A DNA stretch of 6,111 bases from an uncultured Clostridia bacterium (GTDB taxonomy: Bacteria > Bacillota > Clostridia > Christensenellales > UBA1242): the NCBI GenBank assembly GCA_934725795.1, contig CAKVCF010000038.1, forward strand, positions 1 to 6,111, written 5' to 3'. Shown here piece after piece: positions 1-5,547 of the stretch (positions are counted from its first letter, which is position 1; every line of letters starts with the position of its first letter). The position numbers and the translations under genes are program-made. A model generated the notes under the pieces. The model ran no database searches. It saw only the letters and a program-made list of their open reading frames with translations, and had not been told where the DNA came from.

Positions 1-1460
1 GGGTTAAACACATCAAATTGCTTAAAAGCAAACGCCATAACTCGATAGGCTTTATCTGTCATGTTGTCATTTGTTTGCTGGATTTTTTGTTTTTGAGATG
101 CTGAAAGTGGCACAATTTTACCATTAAGCATGATATGTGTACAACGGCTTAAAACAACCTCTGGCGCACCTTTAACATAACTTTTAAGCCCGTTTTCGTT
201 AACAATCACACTCATCATCTTACGGTTTGAGTTAAATGGTATTTCATGAACAATCTTTAATTTTTTGCGATTTGTTAAACCTATGGCATATTCCAATATC
301 GCAGTTTCAGTTGGCTCACCTTCCACTTTTGCGCCTTGTTGTTTTGCGTCGTTGCAATTTATCATGCAATCAATCATTTCATCAAAGGCTTGCCCTGCTT
401 TTAGGTTTGTTTGATCATCAACATACGTTTCAACAACTTGCATTTTGTTCATTGTAAGAGTGCCAGTTTTGTCCGAACAAATTATTTCACAACTGCCTAA
501 AGTTTCAACCGCATTTAGATGCTTTATAATACATTTACGTTTGGCAATTTGTTGTACACCCAGTGCCAAAATGATTGTAATAACAGCTGGCAAACTTTCT
601 GGTATTGCCGCCACCGCCAAAGATACTGAAGTCATTATAGCATTTAATGCACCATGCCCCGCCACCAGTTCAAAAATCAAGATTACGGCGCATACAGCAA
701 GCACTGTCCAAGTGATAATTTTGCCTATCTTGTTAATTGATTTTTGCAGTGGTGTGATTTCTTTTTTTGTGTTGAAAAGTATATTTGCAATTTTGCCAAT
801 TTCTGTATTATTTGCTGTTGCGGTAACCACACCTAAAGCCTTCCCACGCACAATCATACTGCCTGAATACACCATGTTTTTTCTTTCAGCAAGTGGTGTT
901 GAATCTAAAAGCACCAAATTTGCATTTTTTTCAACAGGCACACTTTCGCCCGTAAGTGAACTTTCATCACAAGCCAAATTATTGGCATCTATCAAGCGCA
1001 TATCTGCCTGCGCAATGTTTCCTGCTTCAAGTTCAACCACATCACCAGGCACTAAAAGGTTGCTATCAATATTTATTGTTACTCCACCGCGAAGCACCTT
1101 TACTGTGGTTTTGCAGTATTTTTGCAAATCATCAATACATGCTTGCGCTTTGCTTTCCTGAAAAACTCCTATAAAGGCATTCATTACAACTATAAAAAGA
1201 ATAACAAACCCTTCAAACAAATCGCTATATTGTTTATGCACCAACGCTATGGTTATTGACACCACCGCAGAAGCAAGCAAAATGGCAACCATAATATTCA
1301 AAAATTGCTTAAAAAAACATTTTATAAAGGATTGTTTTTTAGCTTTCTTTAACTCATTTTTGCCACAGGTTTTTAAAAGCTCGTCCGCTTGTTTTGGACT
1401 TAACCCTTTTGTTGTTGTATTGAGTGTTCTTAACACTTGTTCGATGGTTTGCTTATACAT
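1..1460 (-). CDS. P2-type (Ca2+-transporting-like) P-type ATPase, N-terminal 486 residues, 3' end outside window
   Basis: An integral-membrane pump that couples ATP hydrolysis to cation export, probably Ca2+. The frame is open from ATG at 1460..1458 to the window edge. It shows the family order: an N-terminal cytosolic segment with a GLSPKQADELL motif (about residues 19-29), membrane hairpin M1/M2 (about 54-72 and 82-99), actuator domain with PGDVVELEAG (138-147) and TGES (170-173), M3/M4 (about 249-302) with IPESLP (286-291), and the phosphorylation site DKTGTLT with D330. The nucleotide domain then has GEPTE (381-385), FNSNRKMMSV (about 409-418) and KGAPE (430-434). M4 carries Ser where SERCA-like pumps have Gly (PEGLP), but the Ca2+-liganding Glu is kept. 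The nucleotide domain is short, as in bacterial LMCA1-like pumps. The remaining P domain and M5-M10 lie outside the window. Two in-frame TAA codons just upstream fix the start, and there is no Shine-Dalgarno sequence. The family call is secure; ion specificity is inferred. Confidence 0.95.
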   Translation of the reverse strand, partial: MYKQTIEQVLRTLNTTTKGLSPKQADELLKTCGKNELKKAKKQSFIKCFFKQFLNIMVAILLASAVVSITIALVHKQYSDLFEGFVILFIVVMNAFIGVFQESKAQACIDDLQKYCKTTVKVLRGGVTINIDSNLLVPGDVVELEAGNIAQADMRLIDANNLACDESSLTGESVPVEKNANLVLLDSTPLAERKNMVYSGSMIVRGKALGVVTATANNTEIGKIANILFNTKKEITPLQKSINKIGKIITWTVLAVCAVILIFELVAGHGALNAIMTSVSLAVAAIPESLPAVITIILALGVQQIAKRKCIIKHLNAVETLGSCEIICSDKTGTLTMNKMQVVETYVDDQTNLKAGQAFDEMIDCMINCNDAKQQGAKVEGEPTETAILEYAIGLTNRKKLKIVHEIPFNSNRKMMSVIVNENGLKSYVKGAPEVVLSRCTHIMLNGKIVPLSASQKQKIQQTNDNMTDKAYRVMAFAFKQFDVFN

Positions 1461-1465
1461 ATATT

Positions 1466-1471
1466 ATTATA
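1466..1471 (-). promoter_or_regulatory. Candidate -10 box of the P-type ATPase gene
   Basis: A perfect TATAAT on the minus strand ends 5 nt before the ATG at 1460. A start site 6-7 nt downstream would fall on or beside the start codon, giving a leaderless message. No convincing -35 hexamer stands at 16-18 nt spacing and there is no extended TGN element, so this is weaker than the rel, yigZ and argS promoters. Confidence 0.35.
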
Positions 1472-1522
1472 CTATTGTTGTGGTTTTGGCTTTATGATAA
1501 GCAGTTGCAGTTTATAAAAATA

Positions 1523-1552
1523 TTGACCTTTTGACCTATTCTTCGCCATAAT
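1523..1552 (+). promoter_or_regulatory. Candidate distal promoter upstream of rel (or of a small RNA)
   Basis: TTGACC (1523-1528), an 18-nt spacer and CATAAT (1547-1552) each match the sigma-70 consensus at five of six positions. A transcript would start near 1559 and would give rel a leader of about 230 nt, unlike the leaderless pattern elsewhere, or would yield a separate small RNA. A second TTGACC copy 8 nt downstream could instead mark an operator. No terminator supports an RNA gene here, so confidence is low. Confidence 0.25.
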
Positions 1553-1748
1553 ATTGGTTGTTAATAATATATAAATAATCACACTGATTCGCTTAAAGCA
1601 TTTAGCATTCAAGCCACACTTATTTATAAACTTTGATTTAATGCGTCATCAAACTTGATTTGAACAATTAAATTTAAGCAACACAAAAACAAAGAATAAA
1701 ACATAATTTACAAATCCACATAAATATTTAAAGAATTTGCACTATTAA

Positions 1749-1782
1749 TTGAAAAATTATTTCAACTATGCTAAAATATACT
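1749..1782 (+). promoter_or_regulatory. Promoter of rel, immediately before the start codon
   Basis: TTGAAA (1749-1754), a 17-nt spacer and TAAAAT (1772-1777), with an extended TGC just before the -10, make a good sigma-70-like promoter. An overlapping TATACT (1777-1782) is an alternative -10 that ends exactly 6 nt before the ATG at 1789. Either box places the transcript start within a few nt of that ATG. This rules against the in-frame ATG at 1768, which lies inside the promoter. Confidence 0.55.
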
Positions 1783-1788
1783 ATTGAT

Positions 1789-3618
1789 ATGGAACTGAAT
1801 GAAATAAAAAAATTAATACCAGATAATTTAACAGCACAATCTAACACTTTGCTCTCTGTTTTGGAAGAAATGGGGCTTAGCGAAACAATTAAAAGTGAAG
1901 GGCTGTTACACTTTTTAATTATCAATAATGTTTTAACCCTTGAGCAGGCTGAACAAGATTACCCTGAAGCCGCTTCAACTTTAAACATTTTAGATAAACT
2001 TGAAAAAATTAAAATCACAAATGCGGCTGAAGAAGCTGAAAATATAAGAAAGATGTTTTTTGCCATCACCAAAGACATTCGCATAATCATGTTTAAAATT
2101 GGCCTTATTGTAACCAAATTGCGCCATCAAAGTGAATTTTGTGAAGATGAAAGGCAAGAAATTGCAAAGGCAATCTTCTTAATGTATGCTCCACTTGCAG
2201 CGCGCCTTGGCATGTCCAATTTCAAAACAGAACTTGAAAATGGCGCATTTATGATTGCTGAGCCAAAAAAATATCTTGAAATCCAAGTTGATGTTGACAA
2301 GCGTTTCCACAAACGTCAACCTATTGTTGAAAGATTAAAAGATTTAACAAAAAAATGCATGGACGAATTAGGCATTGATGGCAAAGTGATGGGCAGGAAA
2401 AAGCACATTTACTCAATTTATAAGAAATTGCAAGACCACACAATGGACCAGATTTACGACCTTATTGCAGTGCGTGCCATTGTTAACACAGTTGCAGAGT
2501 GCTATGCTTTGCTTGGCAGACTGCACAGTGAAGTTGAGCCGATTCCAGGCAGATTTAAAGATTATATTGCAATACCTAAACCAAATGGTTATCAATCTTT
2601 GCACACAACTGTTAAATTTGAAAGTTTTCCTGTTGAAATTCAAATAAGAACAAAAGAAATGCATCAATACGCTGAATATGGTATTGCAGCGCACTGGCTT
2701 TACAAAGAAAAGCGCAATCACCAAGATAGTTTGGACGTGCGTTTGGCTTGGCTTAGGCAGATGATGGAAAATGAAAATGTCAGCATTGAAGATTTGGCAA
2801 ATTCACTTAATCAAGATATATATAATAACGAAATATTTGTTCAAACTCCACGTGGTAAAGTTGTATACTTACCAGCAGGGTCAACACCGCTTGATTTTGC
2901 TTACAACATTCACAGTGAAATTGGCAACAAATGTGTTGGTGCAAAAGTCAACGATAAAATGGTGCCTATAACCAGCAGTTTGAACAATGGTGATGTGGTT
3001 GAAATTATCACTAATCCAAATTCCAAAGGTCCTTCACGAGATTGGCTTAAAATTTGCAAAACAAGTGATGCACGCAAAAAGATTAACGAATTCTTTAAAC
3101 GTAACATGAAAGACGAAAATGTTAAACTTGGCAAAACAATGCTTGAAAACGCAATTAAAGAAAAGGGTTACGCTGTTAATAAACTTATCAACACTGACGC
3201 AATGCAAGAGATTGTTGACTATTATAACGTTGCAGATATAGACGAATTTTATGCACTTATCGGCACAAATGCAATTAAACCTATTGCTATTGCAAACAAG
3301 TTAGCACTTGCCTTCCAAAAACAATTTAAAGCTGAACAAGAAAAAATTATTGACCACAACACAATTTCACTTTCTGCGCCACAAGAAAATCAGGTTGCAT
3401 TAAAAGGGCTTAACAATATTTTGATGAAATTTGCAGGATGTTGCAAACCTATGTATGGCGATGAAATTGTTGGCTTTGTATCAACTGGACGTGGTGTTAT
3501 TATTCACCGCAAACAATGTCCAAATGTTTCGTGTTTTGATGAAGGCCGTTTGATTGATGCAAGTTGGAAGCCTATTGTTGAAAAACCTAAAAAGAAATCC
3601 ACAAAAAATAAACAATAA
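1789..3618 (+). CDS. rel: Rel-family (p)ppGpp synthetase with degenerate hydrolase domain and no ACT domain
   Basis: Cytosolic stringent-response enzyme that transfers pyrophosphate from ATP to GDP/GTP; 609 aa from ATG 1789, against roughly 700-750 for full-length Rel/RelA/SpoT. The N-terminal pseudo-HD region (about 1-150) is shortened. The HDxxED motif reads HFLIIN (41-46), and the later D and N of KLADRLHN are Leu106 and Lys110, so ppGpp hydrolysis should be lost. The synthetase domain (about 195-310) is intact: GRKKHIYSIYKKL (202-214), IYDLIAVR with D224, RFKD (255-258), NGYQSLHTT (266-274) and VEIQIRTKEMH with E283. RFKD is the RxKD signature of bifunctional enzymes, not the ExDD of proteobacterial RelA. 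TGS follows (about 348-410), then a helical region, then a zinc-finger domain with C551, C552, H573 and C577. The protein ends in a Lys-rich tail (KPKKKSTKNKQ) where ACT should begin. An in-frame TGA at 1750-1752 precludes a longer N-terminus. No Shine-Dalgarno sequence. Confidence 0.95.
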   Translation: MELNEIKKLIPDNLTAQSNTLLSVLEEMGLSETIKSEGLLHFLIINNVLTLEQAEQDYPEAASTLNILDKLEKIKITNAAEEAENIRKMFFAITKDIRIIMFKIGLIVTKLRHQSEFCEDERQEIAKAIFLMYAPLAARLGMSNFKTELENGAFMIAEPKKYLEIQVDVDKRFHKRQPIVERLKDLTKKCMDELGIDGKVMGRKKHIYSIYKKLQDHTMDQIYDLIAVRAIVNTVAECYALLGRLHSEVEPIPGRFKDYIAIPKPNGYQSLHTTVKFESFPVEIQIRTKEMHQYAEYGIAAHWLYKEKRNHQDSLDVRLAWLRQMMENENVSIEDLANSLNQDIYNNEIFVQTPRGKVVYLPAGSTPLDFAYNIHSEIGNKCVGAKVNDKMVPITSSLNNGDVVEIITNPNSKGPSRDWLKICKTSDARKKINEFFKRNMKDENVKLGKTMLENAIKEKGYAVNKLINTDAMQEIVDYYNVADIDEFYALIGTNAIKPIAIANKLALAFQKQFKAEQEKIIDHNTISLSAPQENQVALKGLNNILMKFAGCCKPMYGDEIVGFVSTGRGVIIHRKQCPNVSCFDEGRLIDASWKPIVEKPKKKSTKNKQ

Positions 3619-3861
3619 AAACACATCTTGAAATTTGTTAAAATAAATGTTAATAAAAAATATTAAATAAATAAAAATTATTAAATAATATAAAAAATAA
3701 GTAAAAATATTCATTTTTTAATAATTTTAATTAAAAATTTTGAATTTTTATTAAATTTTATTTAAATTTATTTTATTTTTAAATTTGCCTTATCAAACAA
3801 GTAAAGAGAAATTACATAACTAGAAAATGATTTTAATTATTCACATTAAAAAAATTCCACA
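3619..3861. other. Convergent AT-rich spacer between rel and ddh
   Basis: Between 3631 and 3780 only 5 of 150 bases are G or C. The plus strand is A-rich on the left (41 A, 18 T in 3641-3700) and T-rich on the right (22 A, 37 T in 3721-3780), so both converging transcripts first run through an A-rich stretch and then a U-rich one. A weak AAAAAT/ATTTTT inverted repeat (3703-3708, 3713-3718) sits at the switch. There is no ORF of note. The region probably serves as a termination and boundary zone; that role is inference. Confidence 0.5.
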
Positions 3862-3884
3862 TTAAATATAGTGGAATTTTTCTT
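3848..3884. terminator. Bidirectional intrinsic-type terminator overlapping the 3' end of ddh
   Basis: A perfect 11-bp inverted repeat, AAAAATTCCAC (3850-3860) and GTGGAATTTTT (3871-3881), encloses a 10-nt loop. On the minus strand the stem is followed by a run of seven T in all (complement of the A run 3848-3854), suitable for ending the ddh transcript. On the plus strand it ends in TTTTTCTTT and could stop read-through from rel. The ddh stop codon lies in the loop and its codons for Lys, Phe and His form one arm. The stem is AT-rich, so its strength is moderate. Confidence 0.7.
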
Positions 3885-4770
3885 TGTCAATAACAAGACT
3901 TAAAGGCAAATCCAAAATTGTGTATGCTCCATAGTTTTGTTGTTTATATAAGTACATAGCAGCAGGCGCAAAAGCAAGCAAAACACGTGCAGTAAATTCA
4001 GGGTTAGAATTTAAGTTGAGTTCAAATTTCATTTCTTTATTTGGTGCAACCACAACACCTTTATGTGCAAAAGATTTCAACTCGTCAAGTTGCTGTTGGC
4101 TAACAAACTTTACAGTTGTTTCATAACCAACAAAATAGTCTGGCATGTTTATTATCTGTTGCTTTATTTGCTGCTCAAATTGCACTTCGCAAACAACATA
4201 ACATAATCGTTTATGTAACTTGACATTATTTGCAAGTTCTTCACCATGTTCTACCATTTTTAAAGCCTTTTTGTTTGGCAATGTGAACTGCAAGGCATCT
4301 TTTACATTTTTAATACTCTTAACTGCCTGAGTATGCCCTTGACTTAACCCTTTACCCCAAAATGTGTGGTAGTTAACACTTAGCGAACCAAACATAGCCC
4401 GCATCAAACTAAAAATGCCAGGGTCCCAACCTATTGCACACAGACTAAATTTATGATTTTGTTTTGCTATCTCTGCGCGTTTTTCAACATATTGTTTTAA
4501 ACGATTGTGATTATCGTAGCAATCAATAGTGTTAAAGTTTTTGGCAAGGCTGAAAGCAACTTGTTCCAAATCAGTTTGTGAACCTACACACAAAAACATT
4601 ATATCTATTTTATTTTTATAGTCTTCAATATTTTCATAAGGTAAACACCCCTCAATTTTGCGTCGTGAAAATATGGCAATTAAATCAAACTTATCATTTG
4701 TTTCTATTCGTTTTTTTAGTTGCTTACCAATGTTGCCAAAACCAACGATACCTACTTTTATTTTTTGCAT
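3862..4770 (-). CDS. ddh: meso-Diaminopimelate D-dehydrogenase
   Basis: Cytosolic NADP-dependent enzyme (EC 1.4.1.16) that reductively aminates L-tetrahydrodipicolinate directly to meso-diaminopimelate, the one-step route to the peptidoglycan cross-linker and to lysine. The 302-aa length is normal for the family, about 320. The Rossmann motif GFGNIG is at 10-15, with FSRR (34-37) where NADP is bound. Family signatures follow in order: CVGSQTD (61-67), DNH (86-88), GWDPG (114-118), HTFWGKGLSQGH (135-146), FTLPN (162-166), HKR (186-188), MPDYFVGYE (209-217) and NPEFT (256-260). The match to Corynebacterium-type Ddh as I remember it is strong throughout. It is transcribed alone, convergent with rel and divergent from yigZ. 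The start is the first ATG, with no Shine-Dalgarno sequence. Its presence implies a DAP-containing wall or lysine synthesis; whether the succinylase or aminotransferase routes also exist cannot be seen here. Confidence 0.96.
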   Translation of the reverse strand: MQKIKVGIVGFGNIGKQLKKRIETNDKFDLIAIFSRRKIEGCLPYENIEDYKNKIDIMFLCVGSQTDLEQVAFSLAKNFNTIDCYDNHNRLKQYVEKRAEIAKQNHKFSLCAIGWDPGIFSLMRAMFGSLSVNYHTFWGKGLSQGHTQAVKSIKNVKDALQFTLPNKKALKMVEHGEELANNVKLHKRLCYVVCEVQFEQQIKQQIINMPDYFVGYETTVKFVSQQQLDELKSFAHKGVVVAPNKEMKFELNLNSNPEFTARVLLAFAPAAMYLYKQQNYGAYTILDLPLSLVIDKEKFHYI

Positions 4771-4777
4771 AATTTGT

Positions 4778-4806
4778 TTTATGCAATGTTAAATTAAAAA
4801 GTTAAA
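4778..4806 (-). promoter_or_regulatory. Candidate promoter of ddh
   Basis: On the minus strand TTTAAC (4806-4801), a 17-nt spacer and CATAAA (4783-4778) resemble a weak sigma-70 promoter. The -10 ends 7 nt before the ATG at 4770. An overlapping TAAAAC is an alternative -10. The close spacing matches the other genes here and suggests a leaderless transcript, but the hexamers are poor in this AT-rich context. Confidence 0.3.
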
Positions 4807-5012
4807 CATTTTTAAAATCTTTTGATTTGAAAATTAATAATTAAACTTTAATCATATTTAATTTAAAAAATATCAAAAATTAATAAATTTAATCCATAAT
4901 TTACTCTTTTTATATAATATTTAAATATTTTAATTATTTTTTAATTTTTTATTTCAAATTTTAATTCTTATTTTATTTTTATTTTTACTTTAAAAATCTT
5001 TTAAACGTAAAT

Positions 5013-5041
5013 TTGTTTTTTAAGATAATTTTTGATATAAT
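5013..5041 (+). promoter_or_regulatory. Promoter of yigZ, extended -10 next to the start codon
   Basis: TTGTTT (5013-5018), a 17-nt spacer and a perfect TATAAT (5036-5041) preceded by TGA, forming an extended -10 TGATATAAT. The -10 ends exactly 6 nt before the ATG at 5048, which would put transcription start on or beside the A of ATG. This supports ATG 5048 over the in-frame ATG at 5069 and implies a leaderless mRNA. Confidence 0.6.
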
Positions 5042-5047
5042 GAAATT

Positions 5048-5428
5048 ATGAAAAACAATTGTGAATTGATGAAGAATGAAAATTCTGTTATGACCGAAAC
5101 CGTAATAAATAAATCCAGATTTATTGCTTACAAATTTAATTTAACAAACTTAGAACAAGTTAAACAAATTTTACAAGAATTAAAACACGGACATAAAAAG
5201 GCAACTCATGTTTGTTATGCCTATGTTTATAATATTGATTGCGTAAGTGAAAAAGCATGTGATGACGGTGAGCCAACAGGCACAGCTGGTTACCCTATCT
5301 TAACTGTTTTAAAAAAGAAAAATGTTCAAAACACTTTGGTGGCCGTTGTAAGATATTTTGGTGGCATTAAACTTGGCGCGGGTGGATTAACACGCGCTTA
5401 CACAAAGGCCGCGGCAAGTGTTTTATAA
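5048..5428 (+). CDS. yigZ: YigZ/IMPACT-family protein, N-terminal domain only
   Basis: A small cytosolic protein of the UPF0029/IMPACT family, called YigZ in E. coli and YvyE in B. subtilis. Its biochemical role is not settled; eukaryotic IMPACT acts on translational control through GCN1/GCN2. Signatures are KSRFIA (22-27), ATHVCYAYV (52-60), DDGEPTGTAG (72-81) and RYFGGIKLGAGGLTRAY (102-118). At 126 aa it is well short of the usual 200 or so: it stops just after the N-terminal fold, at AAASVL, and the C-terminal DUF1949 domain is missing. The following 119 nt show no continuation in other frames, so this looks like a settled loss, not a recent frameshift. An N-terminal extension of about 15 residues precedes the usual start of homology. 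It has its own promoter and no Shine-Dalgarno sequence, and is not in an operon with ddh or argS. Confidence 0.92.
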   Translation: MKNNCELMKNENSVMTETVINKSRFIAYKFNLTNLEQVKQILQELKHGHKKATHVCYAYVYNIDCVSEKACDDGEPTGTAGYPILTVLKKKNVQNTLVAVVRYFGGIKLGAGGLTRAYTKAAASVL

Positions 5429-5456
5429 TTTGCCATATTATATTTAAGCAACAACT

Positions 5457-5472
5457 ATCAATCCATCAATTC
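5457..5472 (+). repeat. Short imperfect tandem repeat upstream of argS
   Basis: ATCAATCC (5457-5464) is followed directly by ATCAATTC (5465-5472), seven of eight positions matching, about 40 nt upstream of the argS -35 box. It could be a regulator site or chance in AT-rich DNA. The rest of the yigZ-argS gap (5429-5512) has no hairpin terminator with a T run. Confidence 0.25.
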
Positions 5473-5512
5473 AATTTAAGCATGTGAGCCTATGCAATGC
5501 AAGGTTAATCTA

Positions 5513-5541
5513 TTGCAAAAATAATTTAATTGTGCTATTAT
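5513..5541 (+). promoter_or_regulatory. Promoter of argS, extended -10 next to the start codon
   Basis: TTGCAA (5513-5518), a 17-nt spacer and TATTAT (5536-5541) preceded by TGC form an extended -10 promoter. The -10 ends exactly 6 nt before ATG 5548, the same geometry as yigZ. The predicted transcript begins at or beside the start codon, which leaves no room for a T-box leader of the kind common on aminoacyl-tRNA synthetase genes in Bacillota. Confidence 0.6.
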
Positions 5542-5547
5542 TGGCGT

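Larger units (their letters stand above)
1461..1788. other. Divergent intergenic region between the Ca-ATPase and rel genes
   Basis: A 328-nt spacer, AT-rich but less extreme than the other spacers in the window. It holds the -10 of the ATPase gene at one end and the rel promoter at the other. Near 1523-1537 there is a direct repeat of TTGACCT (1523-1529 and 1531-1537). A weak 6-bp inverted repeat, TTTGAT/ATCAAA, lies at 1632-1637 and 1648-1653. I see no gene, tRNA or recognisable riboswitch here. Confidence 0.6.
4771..5047. other. Divergent AT-rich spacer between ddh and yigZ
   Basis: A 277-nt spacer with promoters at both ends. Its core is extremely AT-rich: 7 G or C in the 120 bases 4861-4980. 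The plus strand becomes strongly T-rich before yigZ (41 T against 17 A in 4921-4980). There is no gene or structured RNA that I can support. It may act as an upstream AT-rich (UP-like) element or be bent DNA, but that is inference. Confidence 0.5.

Noticed and set aside
445..1161. A 238-codon open frame on the plus strand
   Set aside because: It lies antisense to the P-type ATPase, which shows all family motifs in order. The plus-strand product resembles nothing and reflects codon bias of the true gene.
1630..1655. Possible hairpin TTTGAT/ATCAAA and a five-codon ORF in the rel upstream region
   Set aside because: A six-bp AT-rich stem and a five-codon frame are expected by chance, and there is no T run or attenuator logic.
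1768..1788. Upstream ATG giving Rel seven extra residues
   Set aside because: This ATG lies within the rel promoter (TGC plus TAAAAT at 1769-1777), so it would not be in the main transcript. ATG 1789 fits the -10 to start spacing of the other genes.
3481..3714. Minus-strand ORF of 77 codons covering the rel 3' end and the AT-rich spacer
   Set aside because: Its hydrophobic Ile/Phe/Tyr-rich start is the translation of near-pure AT DNA, and its remainder is antisense to the Rel zinc-finger region.
4578..4772. Plus-strand ORF of 64 codons within ddh
   Set aside because: It is antisense to a well-conserved gene, has no recognisable motif, and its composition follows from ddh codons.
5413..5434. 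GGCAA/TTGCC hairpin at the end of yigZ
   Set aside because: It is only a 5-bp stem with a 12-nt loop and no following T run, so it is not a credible terminator.
1670..5452. ATTTAAGCAACA occurring near 1672 and again near 5442, with a related AATTTAAGCA near 5473
   Set aside because: A 12-nt match made mostly of A and T in 6 kb of AT-rich DNA is weak, and the copies have no consistent position relative to genes.
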